DNA from: Gracilimonas sp034520725
GTDB taxonomy: Bacteria > Bacteroidota > Rhodothermia > Balneolales > Balneolaceae
Reading direction: 5' to 3'
NCBI GenBank assembly: GCA_034520725.1
Contig: JAXHNH010000003.1
Location: 62,001 to 126,000 of the forward strand
Length of the DNA: 64,000 bases
Position numbers and translations under genes: made by a program. The notes beneath the pieces were generated by a model, which did no database searches, was not told the origin of the DNA, and saw only the letters and a list, made by a program, of their open reading frames with translations. Below are positions 17,772 through 25,194 of the stretch, piece by piece. Every line of letters begins with the position of its first letter. Within the stretch, counting starts at the first letter, position 1.

Positions 17772-18958
17772 GATTCTTTAAACAATTAATATTACTGCCG
17801 GCGCTTTTACTTGCATTCAGTTTTACTGCAGAAGCGCAGATCGCTGTTAAAGGTGAAACCGTTTATACCATGGCAGGTCAGCCTATTTCTAATGGTGTAG
17901 TACTCATTAAAGATGGAAAGATAGAACGGGTGGGTTCTGGCATTAATATTCCTTCTAATTATGAGGTTTATGAAGCCAAAGTTGTCACTCCCGGGTTTAT
18001 CGATGCTCACTCTGTGGTCGGACTTGCCGGTCACCTGAATGTTGATGCTGATCAGGATCAGCTTGAAACATCCAATCCGATTCAGCCTGAACTGCGTGCT
18101 ATTGATGCTTATAACGCTCAGGAAGCCTTAGTTGGTTTTTTACGTGATCACGGAGTAACCACTATTCATACAGGTCATGGACCCGGCGCTCTTATCAGTG
18201 GCCAAACCATGATCATTAAAACCACAGGTGAAACGGTTGACGACAACCTAATCGAACCATCTAAAATGCTTGCATTCACATTGGGTAATAACCTGAGCCG
18301 TGCGTTCAGTAAACCCGGAACGCGTGCTAAAGGGATCGCCATGCTGAGGCAGGAACTGATCAAAGCTCAAGCCTATCTCAAAAAGAGAAATGGTGATGAA
18401 GATTACAGCAAAGACTTGGGAATGGAAGCTTTAGCCGACTTACTTGAAGGCAAAAAAACAGCTCTTGTCACGGTTCACAAAGCCAACGACATCATGTCTG
18501 CGATCAGGTTGCAGGAAGAGTTCGACTTCCCAATGATCCTGGATGGTGTTGCCGAAGCCTATATGATCATTGACGAGATCAAGGCCGGCGGATATCCTGT
18601 TATCATTCACCCATCTATGATTCGTCCGGGTGGCGATGCCAAGAATGCATCCATGGAGACAGCTGGCAAGCTTTACGAAGCGGGCATTCCGATCGCTTTT
18701 CAAAGTGGATACGAGGGATATGTTCCTAAAACCCGTGTCATCCATTACGAAGCCGGAGTGGCTGCTGCCAACGGTTTAGGTAAGGATAATGCCCTTAAAG
18801 TACTGACCATTGATGCTGCCAAAATTCTGGGCATCGACAATCGTGTTGGTTCTCTGGAAAGAGGTAAAGATGCCGATCTGGTGATGTTCAACGGAGATCC
18901 ACTTGAATACATTACCAATGTGACCGGCGTGATCATTAACGGCGAAAAAGTGAAATGA
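17768..18958 (+). CDS. Exported amidohydrolase-family protein lacking the HxH metal motif
   Basis: A 396-residue paralogue of the upstream gene, translationally coupled through an ATGA overlap. The signal peptide ends near residue 24 (SFTAEAQ). The amidohydrolase fold is complete through SLERGKDADLVMFNGDPL, but the position of the first two metal ligands reads VTPGFIDAHSVVGLAG, with no second His of HxH. It is probably a non-catalytic or altered subunit that works with the upstream HSH-containing protein. Such tandem pairs are common in Bacteroidota. The pairing role is inference. Confidence 0.8.
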   Translation: MRFFKQLILLPALLLAFSFTAEAQIAVKGETVYTMAGQPISNGVVLIKDGKIERVGSGINIPSNYEVYEAKVVTPGFIDAHSVVGLAGHLNVDADQDQLETSNPIQPELRAIDAYNAQEALVGFLRDHGVTTIHTGHGPGALISGQTMIIKTTGETVDDNLIEPSKMLAFTLGNNLSRAFSKPGTRAKGIAMLRQELIKAQAYLKKRNGDEDYSKDLGMEALADLLEGKKTALVTVHKANDIMSAIRLQEEFDFPMILDGVAEAYMIIDEIKAGGYPVIIHPSMIRPGGDAKNASMETAGKLYEAGIPIAFQSGYEGYVPKTRVIHYEAGVAAANGLGKDNALKVLTIDAAKILGIDNRVGSLERGKDADLVMFNGDPLEYITNVTGVIINGEKVK

Positions 18959-18973
18959 CCTTTAAACATACAT

Positions 18974-19447
18974 ATGAGCACATCATATAAAGTAGCTATA
19001 GAGCCGGGAGAGATTCCGGCTCTTTTTATTGAAGCATGGATGCTAAGAGATGCAGATTACCTGGCTTCGCTGTTTACGGAGGATGCTGAGTTCGTGAATG
19101 TGGTCGGACTTTGGTGGCATAACAGAGATGATATCACGCAGGCTCACGCTTACGGGTTCGACAAAATATTTGGCAATTCAGACCTCAGGCTTATGGAAAC
19201 CACCGTAAAGCATCTCAGTGATGATATTGCCGTGGTTCATGCCCGAATGAGGCTAAAGAACCAAACGCCTTCCAAAAAAGATGAAACCCCCTCGATCAGA
19301 CAAAACATTTTTAGTTTTGTGGTAAAGAAACTGGGCGATAAATGGATCTGTAAATCAGCTCATAATACGGACATCATACCTGGAGCTGATACCAACCTTG
19401 TGGATGAGAATGGAAAATTTAGATCGGTTAATTACAGTAAGTATTGA
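18974..19447 (+). CDS. SnoaL-like / DUF4440-type (NTF2-fold) protein
   Basis: A 157-residue cytoplasmic protein with an NTF2-like cone fold pattern: AWMLRDADYLASLFTEDAEFVNVVGLWWHNRDDI is the typical start of SgcJ/EcaC-like and ketosteroid-isomerase-like proteins. The closing strand is KLGDKWICKSAHNTDI. Members bind small hydrophobic ligands or act as minor isomerases; no catalytic residue can be assigned here. It begins 15 bases after the amidohydrolase and is probably the last gene of that operon, before a REP element. Confidence 0.7.
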   Translation: MSTSYKVAIEPGEIPALFIEAWMLRDADYLASLFTEDAEFVNVVGLWWHNRDDITQAHAYGFDKIFGNSDLRLMETTVKHLSDDIAVVHARMRLKNQTPSKKDETPSIRQNIFSFVVKKLGDKWICKSAHNTDIIPGADTNLVDENGKFRSVNYSKY

Positions 19448-19475
19448 AGAGTCGTTTCTTAACTCTTTAAGCAGT

Positions 19476-19517
19476 CGGCTCAGCGAGTCGATGTACGTAT
19501 CACGGCTCGCTGAGCCG
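19476..19517. repeat. REP doublet upstream of the RAYT gene
   Basis: Two CGGCTC-NNN-GAGCCG palindromes in inverted orientation (first copy with one G-U-type change) are separated by ATGTACGTATCA. Together they form a 15-bp long hairpin, a BIME-like unit. The same palindrome and linker recur just after the transposase. Confidence 0.85.
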
Positions 19518-19575
19518 TTGAAAGGTTGCCAATATCAATTTATTTATGTTGATTCCAAAACAAACGGGGTTCAAC

Positions 19576-20220
19576 ATGACTTTTTATCGCAGAAATTTAC
19601 CTCACTGGCAACCTAAAGGGGGCATCTACTTCGTTACATTTATATTGGCTGATTCGCTTCCCAATAAAGCTATTAAAAAAATCCAACAGCAAAGAAATCT
19701 TCTTGCGAATCTCTCTGATAAAGGTATAAGCAACGAGCATTTCAACCGGCAAAGAATCATATATGAAAGAATATTCAATAAATATGAACACCTGATCCAC
19801 GGTAAAAAGTCAGGGTCTACCTGGCTTTCTGATCCTGAAATTGCTGCTATCGTAAAAGAGGCTATTCACTATAGAGATAACGTTAATTATATCTTATACG
19901 CCTATTGTATCATGAGTAATCACGTGCATCTGGTTTTTCAACATTTAGCTGAAAATGACCGGAAGGAAGCGGGTTACCCTATAACAGATATCATGGGTTC
20001 ACTCAAAAAATATACAGCACGGTTAGCCAATTTATGCTTAAACAGAACAGGACAATCCTTCTGGCATCCTGAAAGTTATGATCGTGTTGTTAGAAATTCC
20101 GATGAGTTATATAATGTCATTTATTATACTCTGAATAATCCTGTCAAAGCAGGGTTGGTCAAACATTGGAAAGAATGGCCTAACAGTTACTGTAAAGATG
20201 AATTCCTGGAGTGGTTATGA
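19576..20220 (+). CDS. REP-associated tyrosine transposase (RAYT, Y1/TnpA_REP family)
   Basis: A 214-residue single-domain HUH nuclease related to IS200/IS605 transposases. The HUH motif is SNHVHLVF, preceded by YCIMS. The conserved C-terminal helix carries the expected catalytic Tyr in NVIYYTLNNPVKAGLV. The family start MTFYRRNLPHWQPKGGIYF fixes ATG 19576 rather than the ATG 30 bases upstream. RAYTs cut and process REP palindromes in single-stranded DNA and are usually domesticated single-copy genes. The gene is bracketed by matching REP sequences, which strongly supports the call. Confidence 0.92.
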   Translation: MTFYRRNLPHWQPKGGIYFVTFILADSLPNKAIKKIQQQRNLLANLSDKGISNEHFNRQRIIYERIFNKYEHLIHGKKSGSTWLSDPEIAAIVKEAIHYRDNVNYILYAYCIMSNHVHLVFQHLAENDRKEAGYPITDIMGSLKKYTARLANLCLNRTGQSFWHPESYDRVVRNSDELYNVIYYTLNNPVKAGLVKHWKEWPNSYCKDEFLEWL

Positions 20221-20236
20221 TTTTACCCTTAACCAT

Positions 20237-20263
20237 CGGCTCAGCGAGCCGATGTACGTACCA
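20237..20263. repeat. REP copy downstream of the RAYT gene
   Basis: A perfect CGGCTC-AGC-GAGCCG palindrome followed by the conserved linker ATGTACGTACCA. The expected inverted second copy is degenerate (GGCTCACAAAGCG). It is the same family as the upstream REP doublet. Confidence 0.8.
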
Positions 20264-20296
20264 GGCTCACAAAGCGTTAAAAGATTGGTCAATAAA

Positions 20297-20328
20297 AAAG
20301 CCCTGCACAAATTAATGTGCAGGGCTTT
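20297..20328. terminator. Strong hairpin terminator between RAYT region and M14 gene
   Basis: A perfect 12-bp stem (AAAGCCCTGCAC / GTGCAGGGCTTT) with an 8-base loop and flanking A and T runs. It is 34 bases past the stop of the minus-strand M14 gene, its most likely user. Confidence 0.85.
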
Positions 20329-20361
20329 GATCTATCCTATAAAATTAACTGATATACCTTT

Positions 20362-22944
20362 TTAGTTAGTAGTTCCTCCGCCAATAGTGTTGCCAAAAAA
20401 GATCGCGTTGGCAAACAGCTTATTGGTTCCGTACCAGAAAGCGCGGAAATTTGGATTGTCAGTCATGGCAATAACGTTGCCACGGCCAAAACTACTAACC
20501 ACTACCGCACCAGAGCCTTTGATCAACTCCAGATTTTCATCGTTGCTGTATCCACTTGCAAGTGGATCTTCTTCCGCGTAGTACAATGGTGTGGAGTATG
20601 GGTTTTTCCCTTTCTGAATGAATAGGGTATTGTTTCTGAATACAGTCAGGTCTTCACTGTTAAAACCGTATCCCAATGGGTGAGTCAGATCCAGTTTTGC
20701 ATTAAAGATACTGCCACCAATCCCTTCCGCACCACGGTCTAGACCGGATTTAACATAAGGTCGGACTGTTACTGTTGAATCCGCATCTTCTTCAGTTTCT
20801 ACATATTCAACATTCGCGAGTCCGTGTGCCTTAGCCCAGCGGATCGCATTCTTGAATACGAGTAAGGTTCCACCCTGACGAACCCAGGTCTTTAAACTCT
20901 CAGCTGCGCCATCAGAAATGCTGTAGGTACTTGCAACGATCACATTGTATCGACTCAGGTCTATGCGGTCGAGATTCTCATTTTTAAGAATAGACATTGG
21001 CATCTGGTATCGTTGATCCAACAGATGCCAGGCTTCGCCAACTTCACTGGAGCTGCTTCCTTCGCCCCCGATCATCGCGATCTTAGGCTCCTGAAGCATC
21101 TCAAAGTTACGGCTACCAAGGTCCATACCGGATGGGGTTAAACCCGTTGTCAATTCATAAACAGTAATCCCATCCTCTTCAACGATGGTGTTGATGATAT
21201 CATGAACTTTTTCAGGATCGTCCTGAACACCCATGGATACCATGATGGTACCGTAATCAAACTGCTTTGCTCCATTGGTGATCACAGACTGGAATGGCCT
21301 TGATGCCACCTTAACCCGTGCATCATTAGCCAGCAAACGATAAACGGCTCTTGGGGCATAATATTCATCCCATTCAAACACGTAGGCATATTCAGCTTTT
21401 CCGCCGATCAGCTCTCCTTCCAGTTCAACATCCTCTAATGAGAAATCTGTGCCCAGCATGTTTGAGTTGTAATCGCGGTCCAGTTCAGCAAAAGGCACGT
21501 TAAAGGCATATGGCAGTGTCCAGGTTGACACATCATAGAATAAACTATCCGTAAATTCAGACCGCCGTTCAAACATGGCCGTTAACAATTTGTACTGTCT
21601 TTGATCTGTTGGTGCAACGAACGCTTTTCCAGCTTTGAAATCACCATAATCGCGATTCAGTTCGTACACATCGATCTGATTTCTTTCCAACATTTCAGCG
21701 AGGTGCATGCTTCGGGCCTGATCAGCTTCTTCTCCAAATACATAGGCTTTGATAGGGGCATCATCTGCTTCCTCAGCCGCTTCCTGATAGAATTCGCGGG
21801 TGTTTGCCAGCAGTTCTTCTTTTAATCCCTGTACAGCTTCAAGCGTAGAAAGTGAAGTCACAAATTGATTTCGGATAGTGAATGGAAATTCCAGAATGCC
21901 GTGGATGCTTTCCTGCGCATGTCCGCGTGAACTACCCTGCTCAAACAGAATACCGATCGAGCCGTTTACATCCGGATAGGTTGAACCTTTTCCGTAGTAG
22001 AAGTCATCAAAACTTTCTTCTGAGTAGTACAGTGATTTGATCCCATCAAGGGCTTCAGCATGATACTCAGCAATGGCTCCGGTCAGTGCCTGATTGCGTT
22101 GCGGCGTCAAAGGATGAGTTCTGGATGGAATACCCGGCTGAAAGAAAAAAGTAGAGTTGGTCCCCATCTCATGATGGTCGGTCAGTACCTGAGGCACCCA
22201 TTCGTGAAATTTAGCCACACGTCCCTGAGATTCAGGATGGATCATAGGCATCCAGTCGCGGTTCAGGTCAAACCAATAGTGATTGGTACGACCACCGGGC
22301 CAGGTTTCATCAAACTCACGGCTTTGAGGATCCGTCACCAGCACATTCTTGCTCTTGTTGGTATTGGCCCAGTGAGCAAAACGATCTAAACCATCAGGAT
22401 TGATACTTGGATCAACGTTAATAATCGTGTTGTTCAGCATGTTGTTGATCTCAGCTCCTTGTGCAGCAGCCAGATAATAAACGACGGCGAGAGAGGCGTT
22501 TGCCCCACTTGGTTCATTTCCATGAACGCTATAGCTCATTGTAACAACGGCCGGCATTTGAGAAAGATCCAGATCATCGGAAACGGAAGCATCGGTCAGT
22601 TTTAGATGTTCTTCCTTGAGTTGATCTATATTTTGGTGATTCTGTGGTGAGGTGATTGTAAGCATCAGCAACGGACGGTTTTCATAGGTCCTAGCATACT
22701 CAGTGATACTTACACGGTCAGAAGCTTCGGCCACCGCATACATATAGTTGACGAGCTGATCGTGACGAACGTGCCACTCTCCCAGCTCAGCACCTAATAT
22801 CTCGGCAGGCGTGGGTATATTTTGGTTGTAAGTAACATCGTCAGGTAAAAAATAATCGAGTGTGACCGGCTCAGGATTCAGTACCTGTGCGTGAGCCATC
22901 ACCCCAAATAGCAACGAAAAAACAGCTGTAAAAATAGCTTTCAT
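20362..22944 (-). CDS. Exported M14-family zinc carboxypeptidase
   Basis: An 860-residue protein with a signal peptide (about residues 1-19, GVMAHAQ). The M14 catalytic domain occupies roughly the first 400 residues. The zinc-binding motif is His141/Glu144 in HGNEPSG, and the substrate-binding stretch NPDGLDRF is followed by NRDWMPM and TDHHEMG. A long C-terminal part resembles a glutamine-amidotransferase-like domain (RYNVIVASTYSISDGAAESL, GGTLLVF), as found in other large Bacteroidota M14 peptidases. It acts outside the cytoplasm on peptides. It is monocistronic. Confidence 0.9.
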   Translation of the reverse strand: MKAIFTAVFSLLFGVMAHAQVLNPEPVTLDYFLPDDVTYNQNIPTPAEILGAELGEWHVRHDQLVNYMYAVAEASDRVSITEYARTYENRPLLMLTITSPQNHQNIDQLKEEHLKLTDASVSDDLDLSQMPAVVTMSYSVHGNEPSGANASLAVVYYLAAAQGAEINNMLNNTIINVDPSINPDGLDRFAHWANTNKSKNVLVTDPQSREFDETWPGGRTNHYWFDLNRDWMPMIHPESQGRVAKFHEWVPQVLTDHHEMGTNSTFFFQPGIPSRTHPLTPQRNQALTGAIAEYHAEALDGIKSLYYSEESFDDFYYGKGSTYPDVNGSIGILFEQGSSRGHAQESIHGILEFPFTIRNQFVTSLSTLEAVQGLKEELLANTREFYQEAAEEADDAPIKAYVFGEEADQARSMHLAEMLERNQIDVYELNRDYGDFKAGKAFVAPTDQRQYKLLTAMFERRSEFTDSLFYDVSTWTLPYAFNVPFAELDRDYNSNMLGTDFSLEDVELEGELIGGKAEYAYVFEWDEYYAPRAVYRLLANDARVKVASRPFQSVITNGAKQFDYGTIMVSMGVQDDPEKVHDIINTIVEEDGITVYELTTGLTPSGMDLGSRNFEMLQEPKIAMIGGEGSSSSEVGEAWHLLDQRYQMPMSILKNENLDRIDLSRYNVIVASTYSISDGAAESLKTWVRQGGTLLVFKNAIRWAKAHGLANVEYVETEEDADSTVTVRPYVKSGLDRGAEGIGGSIFNAKLDLTHPLGYGFNSEDLTVFRNNTLFIQKGKNPYSTPLYYAEEDPLASGYSNDENLELIKGSGAVVVSSFGRGNVIAMTDNPNFRAFWYGTNKLFANAIFFGNTIGGGTTN

Positions 22945-23089
22945 GAGCTTTTATTTAGATTGGTGTTAAGGTCTTTAGTTACGAATAGTATGGTACTACT
23001 TCAAAATGAAAAATGTTTTTAAAATGATTTAGTGACACTAAGTTGGATTATGTATCATCACAGACATTTAAAACTCAATTTAACTTCCT

Positions 23090-24401
23090 TTGACCAAGAT
23101 CAGCTCTACATTTAAATACGCTTTTGGGCCCGGACTCATTCTGGCTGCTGCGGCTGTCGGTGTTTCTCACCTGGTACAATCGACCCGCGCCGGGGCGGAT
23201 TATGGATTTACCCTGGTTTGGGCAGTCATTCTCGCAAGTTTGATGAAGTATCCCTTCCTGGAGTTTGGCCCCCGTTTTGCAGCAGCTACTGAAAAGAGTC
23301 TGATCGAGGGATATGATAAGCTCGGTAAGTGGTCATTATGGATCTACATCATCTTTACGGTGGGAACCATGTTCGCCATTCAGGCGGCTGTCACCATCGT
23401 AACAGCAAGTCTCGCTATTGAGTTGACCGGTTTCCATCTGCCGCTACTGGCCTGGTGTGCGATCATCCTGGCGATCTGTATTGCCGTTTTGATCCGGGGA
23501 CAATATTCTGCCTTGGATTCTATCATCAAAGTGGTGATGGTTGTCTTGAGTCTTTCCACACTAGCTGCCTTTGCGGTTGCCTTCTTTGATGGGCATACTC
23601 CGACACTTACTGAAGCCCCCTCCATATGGAACGTAGCAGGCATTACCTTCCTGATCGCCTTAATGGGCTGGATGCCTATTCCCATCGATGCGGCCGCCTG
23701 GCATTCCCTGTGGACCCTCGAGCGCAGCAAGCAGACCAATCATCGATCAACCCTCAGGGAAAGCCTGCTGGATTTCAACATCGGATATATCGGTTCAGCC
23801 ATACTTGCCTTAATATTCCTGGGACTCGGAGCCATGGTCATGTTTGGAACCGGAGTCAGTTTTTCGTCTGCAGGAGCTGCCTTTGCCAGGCAGCTTATCG
23901 ACCTTTACACTCAAACATTGGGAGAGTGGGCACACTGGATCATCGTTATCTGTGCTTTTACCACCATGTTTAGCACAACACTCACAGTTACGGATTCCTA
24001 TCCCAGAGTCAGCCGGGAGATCATCAGAGTGCTGAATCCAAATTCAGTGAAAGTCTCTAAACTATTGTCTTACAAGAACCCTGATGATCCTTATCTCAAT
24101 GATCTCAATTGGGCTGCTTTACATCACCGGCAGTCAGTTTACCTACATCATTGACCTTGCCACCTCTCTCTCCTTCTTAACAGCACCGGCTCTGGCTTAC
24201 ATTAACTACAAGCTTATAACATCAGATCAGGTGGATGAAGATTTCAAACCAAAAAAATGGTTGATCTATCTGAGTTGGATAGGAATGCTATTCCTTTCTG
24301 CTTTTGCCCTAACCTTTTTCTACTGGCGATTTTTTCATGTAGAGCAACCTTCCAGCGTGCGAAGCTCCTGGAAGCGTTGCGGGGGTGGACTATGGCTCTA
24401 A
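23090..24401 (+). pseudogene. Nramp-related metal ion transporter, frameshifted
   Basis: Two overlapping frames together make one transporter of about 430 residues. The first part (to about 24105) has TM1 FGPGLILAAAAVGVSHLVQS and later MGWMPIPIDAAAWHS, the TM6 counterpart. The second frame starts near 24105 with GLLYITGSQFTYIIDLATSL and contains the last helices. One extra base between the frames explains the break. The canonical TM1 motif DPGN is replaced, so this belongs with Nramp-related proteins, whose substrate may not be Mn2+/Fe2+. Translation can only begin at TTG 23090 (an in-frame stop lies just upstream). The tail reads into a REP-like repeat. Confidence 0.8.
24344..24380. repeat. 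REP-like inverted repeat A
   Basis: GCAAC-CTTCCAG pairs with CTGGAAG-C-GTTGC, a 12-bp stem with one bulged base. It overlaps the last codons of the Nramp reading frame. Confidence 0.55.
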
Positions 24402-24416
24402 ACCTATTCAAACACC

Positions 24417-24452
24417 GAACGCTCCAAGGTCTTTAAGGACGCTTGGAGGTTC
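24417..24452. repeat. REP-like inverted repeat B
   Basis: GAAC-G-CTCCAAG pairs with CTTGGAG-GTTC, an 11-bp stem with one bulge. It has the same architecture as the neighbouring repeat with different arm bases, suggesting related dispersed palindromes. Confidence 0.55.
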
Positions 24453-24528
24453 ACACTCATGGATATATTATTCCCAAAGAAACTCTATATTTAACCTTCT
24501 CAACCAAGAACTCATATAAAGTACCGTT

Positions 24529-25194
24529 TTGCAGCAGTTATACCCACCAAGAGAGCCCTTTAATGCCTATTCCCATTATTTAGGTGCATTGATCTCAGCC
24601 GTTTGGCTTTACTTTTTAATGAAAGCCGGTTCAAACAGTCCGCTTTCCTATCAGGTCTCGTTTTTTGTTTACGGGATATCTGTGATTCTGATGTTTCTCT
24701 CAAGTGGGATCTACCACTCTATAAATGTTCAAAATAAAACAGAAGAATTATTTCGCCTGTTTGATCATATTTTGATCTATGTCCTTATTGCGGGCAGTTA
24801 TACACCCATGTGTGTCATTACACTGCAGGGTGGCTGGCAATGGGGTATGCTGCTCGGCGTCTGGCTATTTGCCGGGGTCGGCATCCTCAAGAAAACACTA
24901 TGGCTTGACGCCCCGCGATGGCTTTCAACCGCTCTTTATCTTTTAATGGGATGGGTGTCTGTGATCATCCTTCCCCAGATATGGAAAGTCCTTTCACCAG
25001 CATTTGTTTACTGGATTGCTCTCGGTGGCTTGTTTTATACCGTTGGAGCTGTTATATATGCCATCAGAAAACCCGACCCCATCCCAACAGCATTTGGTTT
25101 CCATGAGATATGGCATCTGTTTGTAATGGGCGGTGCTTTTTCTCATTATTGGGCGATCTATTATTATCTGCCTGAATTTAAATTTGCTGCATAA
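24529..25194 (+). CDS. Hemolysin III family (PAQR-like) membrane protein
   Basis: A 221-residue seven-helix protein. The family's conserved residues are visible: SSGIYHS after TM2, FDHILIYVLIAGSYTP in TM3 and HEIWHLFVMGGAFSHY near the C-terminus. The clustered His/Asp/Ser could form a metal site as in PAQR/CREST hydrolases. The cellular role is unclear; the hemolysin label is historical. The start is TTG (24529), just ahead of the conserved PPREPFNAYSHYLGAL. Its stop shares one base with the next ATG (TAATG), so translation is coupled. Confidence 0.85.
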   Translation: MQQLYPPREPFNAYSHYLGALISAVWLYFLMKAGSNSPLSYQVSFFVYGISVILMFLSSGIYHSINVQNKTEELFRLFDHILIYVLIAGSYTPMCVITLQGGWQWGMLLGVWLFAGVGILKKTLWLDAPRWLSTALYLLMGWVSVIILPQIWKVLSPAFVYWIALGGLFYTVGAVIYAIRKPDPIPTAFGFHEIWHLFVMGGAFSHYWAIYYYLPEFKFAA

